Below are positions 1 to 6,608 of a stretch of 13,687 bases of DNA, piece by piece. Source of the stretch: Candidatus Sulfotelmatobacter sp. (lineage in GTDB: Bacteria > Acidobacteriota > Terriglobia > Terriglobales > Acidobacteriaceae). The notes under the pieces are model-generated. The model was not told the origin of the DNA, did no database searches, and worked only from the letters and a program-made list of their open reading frames with translations. Location: NCBI GenBank assembly GCA_030044775.1, contig JASICF010000651.1, positions 1-13,687 on the forward strand. The letters run 5' to 3'. Made by a program: the position numbers and the translations under genes. The stretch's first letter is position 1; the number at the start of each line of letters is the position of its first letter.

Positions 1-639
1 GGCAGATAGGTCTTGCGGAGCCGGCTCTGCCGCCGGCGGATCGCGATAGGTGCCATAGAACAGAATGAAGTAGAAGACGCTGGCAAAGCCTGTGGCGGCG
101 AAGCTCCAGCGCCAGCCGAAACGCAGGAGCAGCAGGCCCAGAATGGGTACGCCGACGGCAGTGGAGAACTTTGCGGCTGAGTCGGTAATCGCCATCGCCA
201 GGCTCCGCTCTTTGTGTGCAAACCACGCTCCGATGGCTTTTGCGTTCGCCGGAAAAGTGGGCGCTTCGCTGACTCCGAGAAGCAGCCGCGCCGCCACGAA
301 CCAGCCGATCCCGGGAGCCAGTGCGGCGCCGAAGCAGGCGACACTCCAAAGCAGAATGCTGATTCGTTCAACGCGCCGAATGCCGAAGCGGTCGAGAAGA
401 ACGCCCGAAGGCATTTGCATCAGAGCGTAGGTCCAACTGTAGGCGCTCGAAAGATAACCGAACCCGACGAGCGAGAGTCCGAACGACAGGTTCAGCGCTT
501 CGCGCGAAACGGAAAGATTGATCCGATCGAAAAAGTTGACCAGAACCCCAAACGCGAGCAGGAAGGCAATTGGCCATCGCTTATGGGACGTAACGGGGTG
601 TGCCGCCGCCTGACTCGTCAGGCTGTGCTCGCCGGTCAT
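1..639 (-). CDS. MFS transporter, anion:cation symporter (ACS) type, N-terminal part
   Basis: Reading the minus strand from ATG at 639-637 gives an open frame of 213 codons that leaves the window at its left edge, so the C-terminal half is missing. It is an inner-membrane secondary transporter. The sequence shows alternating hydrophobic helices, a first helix ending in NFFDRINLSVS, the loop-2 motif DRFGIRR, and the helix 4-5 signature GVSEAPTFPANAKAIGAWF followed by HKERSLA. That last motif is typical of the ACS family, whose members carry organic anions such as hexonates, glucarate, tartrate or phthalate with protons. The substrate cannot be read from this fragment. ATG 639 is the first possible start, because an in-frame TGA lies two codons upstream. 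No clear Shine-Dalgarno sequence precedes it. The small ORF at 712-954 lies upstream in the same direction, 72 bp away, and may share a transcript. Confidence 0.9.
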   Translation of the reverse strand, partial: MTGEHSLTSQAAAHPVTSHKRWPIAFLLAFGVLVNFFDRINLSVSREALNLSFGLSLVGFGYLSSAYSWTYALMQMPSGVLLDRFGIRRVERISILLWSVACFGAALAPGIGWFVAARLLLGVSEAPTFPANAKAIGAWFAHKERSLAMAITDSAAKFSTAVGVPILGLLLLRFGWRWSFAATGFASVFYFILFYGTYRDPPAAEPAPQDLSA

Positions 640-711
640 GGGTCAAGATCGTACTGGATTTCGACCCGAGGGCAAAACCAGGAGCCAGCCTGACCTATGA
701 CTGTTTCCGAA

Positions 712-954
712 CTATTCCCAGAGAACCTTGCCGGTCTCCTGGCCTACATGTTGGGACAGAATAGCCAGATACCGCAAAGCATCGCTCAGGTCGGATGGCT
801 CGCGCTGGTTCTTGGGAGGAGCCGATTGGAGTTCGGACATGCGAATACAGATGGCGTTCCTGGCGCGGTCGATCTGGCGAACGACCTTGTCGCGCTTAGG
901 TTCGAGAATTGCTTCGCGAAATACGGAATACCAAGTCGGATCATTCTGACGCAT
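712..954 (-). CDS. Small hypothetical protein, 80 aa
   Basis: This is an 80-residue soluble-looking protein with no signal peptide or membrane segment. It appears largely helical, with an acidic/basic alternating stretch (FREAILEPKRDKVVRQIDRA) followed by AICIRMSEL and a helical end containing DALRYLAILSQHV. The pattern 'FrEAilE..r.K...ri..Ar.AI..R..EL' is reminiscent of short hypothetical proteins that I associate with Acidobacteriota, but I cannot assign a function. ATG 954 is the only start available, since an in-frame stop lies just upstream at 970-972. There is no good ribosome binding site, so it may be leaderless. It precedes the MFS transporter on the same strand by 72 bp. The opposite-strand frames over this stretch look less protein-like. 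It could be spurious, but its residue composition favours a real gene. Confidence 0.5.
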   Translation of the reverse strand: MRQNDPTWYSVFREAILEPKRDKVVRQIDRARNAICIRMSELQSAPPKNQREPSDLSDALRYLAILSQHVGQETGKVLWE

Positions 955-1277
955 GGGGGACGCTCGCGATTATCTTGGTTTTGACGTTGGCCTCGGCTTA
1001 ACGCCATTAGGGGTGAAGCCCATCCGGAGCTTGCACCAATCTTGCTGAAAACAGACCTCCCCTCGGGGAGCGATGGACTCAAGAGCGAAAGACGAAACTC
1101 TGGCGACACGCGTAGTAAACGATATTGCCAAGATGCATCGCAATACAGTCATTTATGTAATGGCTAATTGGTAACGGACTCGGCGGAAAACAACGATTAA
1201 AGCGCTTATTAAACAATTACTTGGGAATTGCCGTGCGCCGCGAGGTCAAGCGGGGCAACCCCGGAATCCGGGTGTCG
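955..1277. other. Non-coding gap between divergent units
   Basis: About 320 bp separate the small minus-strand gene from the operator of the BlaI cassette. I see no convincing protein, tRNA or structured RNA. The part around 1150-1220 is AT-richer than its surroundings. A compact inverted repeat, CCCGGA-A-TCCGGG, lies at 1260-1272 just before the operator. A minus-strand frame at 970-1152 is short and has no family features, so I do not call it. Confidence 0.6.
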
Positions 1278-1295
1278 CAACTAATTATTTAGTTG
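1278..1295. promoter_or_regulatory. Predicted BlaI operator 1 (autoregulatory)
   Basis: The 18-bp element CAACTAATTATTTAGTTG consists of perfect 7-bp inverted arms CAACTAA/TTAGTTG around TTAT. It lies about 80 bp before the repressor start and differs at only two positions from the element at 3202-3219 before the HtrA gene. BlaI/MecI-family repressors bind such AT-rich dyads as dimers and usually control their own promoter. Assignment to BlaI is inferred from position, symmetry and the second copy. Confidence 0.75.
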
Positions 1296-1321
1296 ACGTT
1301 TTCCCGAGTGGAACGTCTTAA
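1293..1321 (+). promoter_or_regulatory. Possible sigma-70-like promoter of the blaI operon
   Basis: TTGACG (1293-1298) matches the -35 consensus at five of six positions and overlaps the right arm of operator 1. A weak -10 candidate, TCTTAA (1316-1321), follows after 17 bp. A repressor bound at the operator would cover the -35 box. The -10 box is poor, so the exact promoter is uncertain. Confidence 0.4.
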
Positions 1322-1374
1322 CTGTGAAGGCAAAATAATTTGCCGTGCGCAATCGACACGCAGGAGGAGAAGAG

Positions 1375-1761
1375 TTGGCTCGAAACAGATCCGCCACGCT
1401 GACCGAAGCCGAGTTGCGCATCATGAATGTGCTTTGGCAAAGGGGATCGGCTACAGTTCATGAAGTGCTGGAAGCGCTGCCCGTCAAACCTGTGCTCGCC
1501 TATAACTCGGTTCTTACCATCATTCGCATCCTGGAAAAGAAGGGCTATGTGAAGCACATGAAAGACCGGCGGGCGCATGTTTACACGCCGCAAATTGCCC
1601 GGGAAGACGCTACCCGATCGGAGGTGCGAAGGCTGGTCAGCCGCTTTTTTGGCGACTCCCACGAACTGCTGGTGCTGAACATTCTCGAAGACAAAAACAT
1701 CGACGCGCAAGAGCTTGACCGCCTGCGCCAACTGCTGGAAGAAAAAGCAGGCGAGCGATGA
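1375..1761 (+). CDS. BlaI/MecI/CopY-family transcriptional repressor
   Basis: This is a cytoplasmic winged-helix repressor that binds DNA as a dimer and is inactivated when a partner M56 membrane protein is activated. The 128-residue product is the usual length for the family. The N-terminal half carries the winged helix: TLTEAELRIMNVLWQRG (helix 1), SATVHEVLEAL, the recognition helix region AYNSVLTIIRILEKKGYV, and the wing KHMKDRRAHVYTP. The C-terminal half (SRFFGDSHELLVLNILEDKNIDAQELDRLRQLLEEK) is the dimerisation helix region. I choose TTG at 1375 rather than the in-frame GTG at 1345. A strong AGGAGG at 1362-1367 sits seven bases before the TTG, and the family normally begins a few residues before the LT.aE motif. 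It overlaps the following M56 gene by 4 bp (ATGA), indicating translational coupling. Operator 1 upstream predicts autorepression. Confidence 0.93.
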   Translation: MARNRSATLTEAELRIMNVLWQRGSATVHEVLEALPVKPVLAYNSVLTIIRILEKKGYVKHMKDRRAHVYTPQIAREDATRSEVRRLVSRFFGDSHELLVLNILEDKNIDAQELDRLRQLLEEKAGER

Positions 1762-3164
1762 CGGCAGCTCTTGAAGTGGCACGCTTGGGAGTGCAAGCAA
1801 TTGCCGAAAGTTCCGCGCTCAAGATTGTGGATTGTCTCTTCGCCGGCACAATCATCGCGCTGTTGGCAGGAGCACTATCGCGCTGGCGCAGGCGGACTGC
1901 CAGTCAGCGTTTTGCCGTTTGGTTTTCGGCCCTGATCGCACTTGCCGCATCGCCTTTCTTGAGTAGTTCCAACTGGCTGCGCGGCGGAAGCGCCAGTTCT
2001 GGGTTGTCGCGGGGCGCAATCCTTGTTCCCGGTTCGTGGGCGCTCTACGTGTTTGGTTTGTGGGCTGCCGTGACCGCTCTGTTCCTGCTGCGAATCGGAA
2101 CTGGATTGTGGCGGCTGCATGCCCTGCGTAAGACCTTCGTTCCGGTTGATCTGCAAGAGTTCGACGAGTCGGTGGGAGAAGCTTTGAAATGTGGCCGGGG
2201 CCGCGTTCGTGTTTCACTGTTCACGTCGGATCGGGTGCAGGTTCCTGCGGCAATCGGGCTGATCGATCCGGTTGTGGTGCTGCCTGGATGGGCGCTCGGT
2301 GAACTTTCGCCCGGCGAACTAAGGCAGGTACTGCTACACGAGATGTCCCACTTACGCCGGCGAGACAACTGGACGAATCTGGCGCAGCAGATCATCAAGG
2401 CCGCGTTCTTCTTCCACCCCGCGGTGTGGTGGATGGAACGCAAGATCTCTCTGGAGCGCGAGATGGCATGCGACGACGCCGTGCTCGCGCAAACCGCCAG
2501 CCCTCGGGCCTACGCGGAGTGCCTGACACGCATCGCGGAGAAAAGTCTGCTGCGCCGCGGTCTGGCGTTGGCGCAGGCGATGCTGGGACGAGTTCGACAA
2601 ACGTCAATGCGGGTCGCGCGGATTCTTGATGCGAATCATTCTCGAAGCGCAAAGCCTCGGTGGCTGACTGCATTTTCGATGGCGATCTTATTGATCGTGT
2701 GCGGGTTGATCGGAGCGATCGAGCCTCATCTGATCGCGTTTCAAGATGCCAGCCCGGTATTGCAAAATGTCGCTGGGCCGTATGTGCCTGGAGTCACGCC
2801 CGCCTCGTTCAAGACAATGGCGGCGATGCCCCCCGCGGCGGTTTCGCACTCAAAACCAGTTCACGCTCTGATAGCCAATGCTCATCTAGGGCGAAGCGCT
2901 GAGCGCTTCGCCGCAGCAAAGAGAGCCAACCTCCTCATGGCTGCAGCGAAAGACCATGCTGGTCTGCTTCCCTTCGCCAACGTGCAAGCCCCGTCAGTGC
3001 AACATGCGCAAGCGACGACTTCGGAAGCGGTGTTTGTGGTTTTCGAGAACCGCAGTTTTGGGCCCGGCGGCCAATTGATCTATGAAATCGAAGTGGTGCA
3101 CATGACCGTGATGCGCTCCTCGACTTCTTTCGTCAGCAGCGAAATTCTCCACAAGGAAATTTAA
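1758..3164 (+). CDS. M56-family (BlaR1/MecR1-like) membrane metalloprotease antirepressor
   Basis: This 468-aa integral membrane protein is the expected signal transducer for the BlaI repressor. Predicted membrane helices lie near residues 23-40, 52-69, 94-113 and 302-321. The cytoplasmic peptidase domain between helices 3 and 4 holds the zinc motif H194-E-M-S-H198, and EREMACDD supplies the likely third ligand, E235, 37 residues after H198, as in BlaR1. In BlaR1 systems, activation of this protease leads to cleavage of BlaI and derepression. After helix 4 there is only a tail of about 147 residues: an Ala/Pro-rich linker and then a beta-like segment (residues about 427-452, FVVFENRSFGPGGQLIYE). 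This is too short for the penicillin-binding domain of BlaR1, and no SxxK-SxN-KTG set is visible. The sensed signal is therefore unknown. The start overlaps the blaI stop (ATGA). Confidence 0.9.
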   Translation: MTAALEVARLGVQAIAESSALKIVDCLFAGTIIALLAGALSRWRRRTASQRFAVWFSALIALAASPFLSSSNWLRGGSASSGLSRGAILVPGSWALYVFGLWAAVTALFLLRIGTGLWRLHALRKTFVPVDLQEFDESVGEALKCGRGRVRVSLFTSDRVQVPAAIGLIDPVVVLPGWALGELSPGELRQVLLHEMSHLRRRDNWTNLAQQIIKAAFFFHPAVWWMERKISLEREMACDDAVLAQTASPRAYAECLTRIAEKSLLRRGLALAQAMLGRVRQTSMRVARILDANHSRSAKPRWLTAFSMAILLIVCGLIGAIEPHLIAFQDASPVLQNVAGPYVPGVTPASFKTMAAMPPAAVSHSKPVHALIANAHLGRSAERFAAAKRANLLMAAAKDHAGLLPFANVQAPSVQHAQATTSEAVFVVFENRSFGPGGQLIYEIEVVHMTVMRSSTSFVSSEILHKEI

Positions 3165-3166
3165 CG

Positions 3167-3208
3167 ATGAGAAATAGCAAAAAGGTGAACTGTTTTCTCA
3201 AAAACTAA
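3167..3208 (+). CDS. Possible 13-aa peptide ORF after the M56 gene
   Basis: An ATG two bases after the M56 stop opens a 13-codon frame encoding MRNSKKVNCFLKN. AAGGA at 3153-3157 lies nine bases before the ATG, a good ribosome-binding distance. The stop codon falls inside operator 2. It may be a chance ORF, a translated spacer, or a small basic peptide. Nothing but the SD and position supports it. Confidence 0.2.
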   Translation: MRNSKKVNCFLKN

Positions 3209-3219
3209 TTAATTAGTTG
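3202..3219. promoter_or_regulatory. Predicted BlaI operator 2, upstream of htrA
   Basis: The element AAACTAATTAATTAGTTG contains a perfect 16-bp palindrome, AACTAATT/AATTAGTT (3203-3218). It is identical to operator 1 (1278-1295) at 16 of 18 positions. It sits 30 bp upstream of the htrA start in the 84-bp gap after the M56 gene. Having its own operator implies a separate promoter for htrA under the same repressor. I could not identify convincing -35 and -10 boxes around it. Confidence 0.75.
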
Positions 3220-3248
3220 CACAAATCTCAAACAAGAGGAAGAAGAAT

Positions 3249-4799
3249 ATGAATGCAAGGATGTGGTTCCAGAAACATTGCTCAAATAAATGGACGAAGC
3301 GGTTGGTTGCGCCTTTGCTCGCATTGGCAGTCGCCGCCTCCTTTACAACTTACGAATTTGCAAAACCGACCGCGGCAAGAGCGGCGGTTGCAACCCCAGC
3401 GGCCGCGCCGCTTGATCCCGAGAGCGTCAGCGCGCTTCTCGCACTCGATCGCGCCATGGAAACTCTGGCGGCCCATGTAACTCCCGCAGTGGTTAATGTC
3501 ACCGTCACATCACGCGCCAAGCCGGACATGACGGGACAGCAACTGCCCGAAGGCATGCAGCAGTTCTTCGGTCAAAACTCCCCCTTTGGCGGCGGGTTTG
3601 GCCAGTTCTTTGGGCCGCAGCACCAGCAACCGCAGATTGAGCATGGTTTGGGAAGCGGCGTGGTGATCTCGCCGGATGGATATATCGTCACCAACAACCA
3701 TGTAGTCGAGGGAGCGACGGATATCCGTGTGACTACCAGCGATCGCCGGGTTTACAAAGCGAAACTAATCGGTACCGACCCTCTGACTGACCTTGCTGTC
3801 ATCAAAGTCGATTCGACCGGTATGGCAAGCGTGCCGTGGGGCGACTCGACGGAAGTTCGACCCGGGGAAACAGTTTTGGCCTTCGGCAATCCCTATGGAT
3901 TCCGTTTCACGGTTACACGGGGAATCGTAAGCGCGCTCAACCGCCCGAATCCTGACGGCGATCCACGCAAACCGGGAGAGTTCATTCAAACCGATGCGGC
4001 CATCAACCCGGGCAATTCCGGTGGTGCCCTGGTCGATGCTCGCGGCGAAGTGATCGGCATCAACACATTCTTGATCTCGCCTTCCGGTGCATTCTCCGGA
4101 ATGGGATTTGCCATACCGTCGCAGATTGCGAAACCGACAGTGGAAGCGCTGATTCGTGACGGGAAAGTCAGCCACGGACGAATTGGAATTACGGTCACCG
4201 ACGTCACTCCTGAGAACGCGAAGTTCTTCGATCAATCCATTGCAACTGGAGCTGTTGTCAGCGAAGTTGAACCGGATTCTCCGGGATCGAAAGCCGGTTT
4301 GCAGATTGGCGACGTGATCACCGCGATCGATGGCCAGAAGGTGAACGACGCTGGAGAACTGCAAGTCATTGTCGGGCAGAAACAGCCGGGGACAAAGATC
4401 GCGGTGGAGTTGCTACGCAATGGCAAAGCTATGACGTTACCGGTCACGTTGGAGGCGCTCGGCGACGGTCCAGGCCAGGGCGGCAACAGCATCGAGGGCC
4501 AGGGCAAAATGCGTTGGGGAATTGGTATTGGCGACCTGACTCCGGAGATGCGCAGCCAACTTCAAGCGCCGAGCGACATGCAGGGCGCGGTGATCGAGCG
4601 CGTTCAGCAGGGAAGTCCCGCTGATAACGCCGGACTGCAGCAAGGAGACATCATCCTTGAGGTAAACCGGCACAAAGTGAGAAATGCGGCCGAAGTCAAG
4701 GATGTGCTTGCCAGCGTGCCGCAGGGACAGGACGCCTTGCTGCTGGTCTGGACCAACGGCGGAAATAGCTTCCGCGTCCTGCACTCGACTGGAGAGTGA
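3249..4799 (+). CDS. htrA: Do/HtrA (DegP-like) periplasmic serine protease with two PDZ domains
   Basis: This 516-aa S1C-family protease degrades or refolds damaged proteins in the periplasm. Residues 18-34 are hydrophobic after a basic N-terminus (KWTKR) and act as a signal peptide or anchor, with an AxA-type stretch following (ARAAVA). The trypsin-like domain carries the complete triad: H151 (TNNHVV), D181 (DPLTDLAVIKV) and S257 (NPGNSGGALV). A Gly/Phe/Gln-rich segment at about 94-130 corresponds to the flexible LA-loop region. PDZ1 spans about 310-403 (GRIGITV; AGLQIGDVITAIDG) and PDZ2 about 423-516 (GIGIGDL; AGLQQGDIILEVN). Length and order are those of DegP/DegQ. AGAGGA at 3235-3240 provides the ribosome binding site eight bases before ATG. 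It follows the BlaI/M56 pair on the same strand with its own BlaI-type operator, suggesting induction by the M56 signal. An intrinsic terminator follows. Confidence 0.96.
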   Translation: MNARMWFQKHCSNKWTKRLVAPLLALAVAASFTTYEFAKPTAARAAVATPAAAPLDPESVSALLALDRAMETLAAHVTPAVVNVTVTSRAKPDMTGQQLPEGMQQFFGQNSPFGGGFGQFFGPQHQQPQIEHGLGSGVVISPDGYIVTNNHVVEGATDIRVTTSDRRVYKAKLIGTDPLTDLAVIKVDSTGMASVPWGDSTEVRPGETVLAFGNPYGFRFTVTRGIVSALNRPNPDGDPRKPGEFIQTDAAINPGNSGGALVDARGEVIGINTFLISPSGAFSGMGFAIPSQIAKPTVEALIRDGKVSHGRIGITVTDVTPENAKFFDQSIATGAVVSEVEPDSPGSKAGLQIGDVITAIDGQKVNDAGELQVIVGQKQPGTKIAVELLRNGKAMTLPVTLEALGDGPGQGGNSIEGQGKMRWGIGIGDLTPEMRSQLQAPSDMQGAVIERVQQGSPADNAGLQQGDIILEVNRHKVRNAAEVKDVLASVPQGQDALLLVWTNGGNSFRVLHSTGE

Positions 4800-4814
4800 T
4801 GGTCTCGCTGAGAT

Positions 4815-4847
4815 GCACTCCCCCATGGCGCGGGGAGTGCGTTTTTT
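4815..4847 (+). terminator. Rho-independent terminator of the BlaI-M56-HtrA cassette
   Basis: GCACTCCCC (4815-4823) and GGGGAGTGC (4832-4840) form a perfect 9-bp GC-rich stem with an 8-base loop. A six-base T run at 4842-4847 follows immediately. It begins 15 bp after the htrA stop and separates the cassette from pncB. Confidence 0.92.
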
Positions 4848-4922
4848 CCTGAGGCGGAATTCTTCAAGTTTCGAGTCTCCCGATTTGCTTTTCCGGGGAT
4901 GCTCATATGAGGATATCTATGG

Positions 4923-6302
4923 ATGATCATAAACTTCGCCGAACGTGCCCATAATCACAACTGGGAACTCGACCCGGTGACGCGGTCTTTGCTCGACACG
5001 GATTTCTACAAGCTGCTGATGCTGCAGTTTATCTGGAAGCACTTTCCGAATACTCATGCTTCCTTTTCTGTATCGAGCCGCTCTGGCGGACCCGTCGATA
5101 CCTTCAAACTCGAGGAACTGACGGCACAACTCGATCACGCCCGCAACCTTCGTTTCCGAAAATCCGAGCTTGTCTGGCTCGCCGGCAACACGTTTTACGG
5201 TCGCAGGGGCATTTTCGAACCGGCTTTTCTCGAGTGGCTGGAGCATGATTTCCGGCTTTCTGATTACGAGCTTTCCGTTCGGAACGGGCGTTTCCATCTT
5301 TCCTTCGATGGCTTGTGGACCGACACCACCATGTGGGAGCTGTATTCGCTTTCCATCATCAATGAGCTGCGAACTCGCACGAATCTGAAGCGGTTGCGGG
5401 AATTTGGACTCGATATTCTGTACGCCAAGGCAAAAACTAAGTTATGGAATAAGATTGAGCGCTTGCGCGGAGTGCCACGCCTGAGCGTCGCGGATTTCGG
5501 GACTCGCCGACGCCACAGTTTTCTTTGGCAGGAATATGTTGTCAGGGCGATGGCTGCGAGTCTAGGCCAGGGCTTTATCGGGACTTCAAACGCATTTCTT
5601 GCTCACAAGCACGACCTCGAAGCCATCGGCACGAACGCACATGAGATTCCAATGGTGTTGGCGGCACTCGCTCCCAATGATGAGGCGCTGAAACAGTCGC
5701 AATATAAAGTTCTAGAGATGTGGCAACAGACTTACGACGGCGCTTTGCGCATTATGCTCCCGGACACCTTCGGCACAACGCAATTTCTCGAGGGGGCGCC
5801 AGACTACGCAGCCAATTGGACCGGCCAGCGCATCGACAGCAAGGATCCTTATATAGCGGGCGACGAATATATCGAATGGGTCAAAGCTCGCGGCAGAGAT
5901 CCGCGCGAAAAACTCATTATCGCCTCGGACGCTCTGGATGTGGAGGAGATCCTCGGCCTGCATGCGTATTTCGGAGGGACATTAGCTCGCGGAGTGACGC
6001 CTGCGGATTTCCAGAGCGCGGCCGATTTCGAAAATTCTCGCATGTGGACCGCCGCTCCTCGAATTCGCTTCAGCGCCGGCTGGGGAACGTTACTCACCAA
6101 TGACTTCCGCGGGTGCGATCCCACAGGCGACAATGGCTTCGACCCCATCAGCCTTATCAGCAAAGTGTCCACTGTAGAAGGCCGCCCTGCCGTCAAGCTC
6201 TCCGACAACTTCGCGAAAGCGCTCGGACCGTCTGAGGAAATCGAGCGCTATCGCCGGGTATTTGGCACAGTCGGAGTTAACGACGTGCCGATAATCGCGT
6301 AA
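4923..6302 (+). CDS. pncB: Nicotinate phosphoribosyltransferase
   Basis: This cytoplasmic enzyme of the Preiss-Handler NAD salvage pathway converts nicotinate and PRPP to nicotinate mononucleotide and pyrophosphate, with ATP hydrolysis. The 459-aa protein shows the N-terminal family start SLLDTDFYKLLMLQFIW, a middle region with TMWELYSLSIINELR, the phosphoribosyl-binding stretch ADFGTRRRHS, and GTSNAFLAHKHDLEAIGTNAHE. H240 in that last stretch corresponds to the histidine that is phosphorylated in PncB. LIIASDALDVEEI and FSAGWGTLLTND form the C-terminal PRPP/product side. It is about 50-60 residues longer than the enterobacterial enzyme, with a short N-terminal extension of about 20 residues. 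GAGGA (4909-4913) lies nine bases before ATG 4923. It is transcriptionally isolated: a terminator precedes it and a terminator-like hairpin lies about 135 bp downstream. No NAD riboswitch or NrtR-like site is obvious upstream. Confidence 0.95.
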   Translation: MIINFAERAHNHNWELDPVTRSLLDTDFYKLLMLQFIWKHFPNTHASFSVSSRSGGPVDTFKLEELTAQLDHARNLRFRKSELVWLAGNTFYGRRGIFEPAFLEWLEHDFRLSDYELSVRNGRFHLSFDGLWTDTTMWELYSLSIINELRTRTNLKRLREFGLDILYAKAKTKLWNKIERLRGVPRLSVADFGTRRRHSFLWQEYVVRAMAASLGQGFIGTSNAFLAHKHDLEAIGTNAHEIPMVLAALAPNDEALKQSQYKVLEMWQQTYDGALRIMLPDTFGTTQFLEGAPDYAANWTGQRIDSKDPYIAGDEYIEWVKARGRDPREKLIIASDALDVEEILGLHAYFGGTLARGVTPADFQSAADFENSRMWTAAPRIRFSAGWGTLLTNDFRGCDPTGDNGFDPISLISKVSTVEGRPAVKLSDNFAKALGPSEEIERYRRVFGTVGVNDVPIIA

Positions 6303-6334
6303 ACGATTGAAAAATAAGGCATAAAGTGATCCTA

Positions 6335-6365
6335 CCCGTTCGTGCCACCCTATGGCACGGATGGG
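6335..6365. repeat. Long hairpin after pncB
   Basis: CCCGTTCGTGCCA (6335-6347) pairs with TGGCACGGATGGG (6353-6365) over 13 bp, including two G-U pairs, around a five-base loop CCCTA. No T run follows on either strand, so it is not a canonical intrinsic terminator. It could stabilise the 3' end of the pncB mRNA or be part of a structured leader or small RNA that ends at 6474. Confidence 0.6.
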
Positions 6366-6436
6366 CCATGTACGCAATGGGCTTCACAGCATAACCTTGT
6401 TTTCGAGCAGCACTTGGGGGAGGGCTGATCAACATA

Positions 6437-6474
6437 CGTCCCAAGACTCAAACGAGTCTGGGGCGTTTTGTTTT
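6437..6474 (+). terminator. Rho-independent terminator between pncB and the sugar transporter
   Basis: CGTCCC-A-AGACTC (6437-6449) pairs with GAGTCTGGGGCG (6454-6465): 12 pairs including one G-U, one bulged A, loop AAAC. TTTTGTTTT (6466-6474) follows. It is 135 bp downstream of the pncB stop, which is far for a simple 3' end. An upstream CTTGGG (6413-6418) can pair with CCCAAG (6440-6445) inside the terminator stem, so an alternative fold is possible. Confidence 0.8.
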
Positions 6475-6608
6475 GCGCGTCATTTTTCTTCGAAGCCGAT
6501 CTCAAGATGTCCAGCCCTTCTTTTTTGGCCCTCGAATCTTGTTTAATCACTCAGACAGAAGGCTGATAGATTATTGAATTCAGCGAAGTGCCTGCATGGA
6601 GGCCGGGC

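Noticed and set aside
214..984. Plus-strand frames at 214-693 and 697-984
   Set aside because: The first is antisense to the clear ACS-type transporter. The second is antisense to the small 80-aa gene, and its translation looks less protein-like than the minus-strand frame.
1318..1800. 160-codon minus-strand frame over the repressor gene
   Set aside because: It is antisense to blaI, which is certain from its winged-helix motifs and SD. No recognisable features are present in the antisense product.
2724..3164. Penicillin-binding (class D-like) sensor at the C-terminus of the M56 protein
   Set aside because: The tail is too short and lacks the SxxK, SxN and KTG motifs, so a beta-lactam sensing role cannot be claimed.
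3765..4364. 199-codon minus-strand frame
   Set aside because: It is antisense to the protease domain and PDZ1 of HtrA, with no domain features.
6335..6365. Hairpin considered as the pncB terminator
   Set aside because: No T run follows on either strand, so it is recorded only as a hairpin. The terminator call is placed at 6437-6474.
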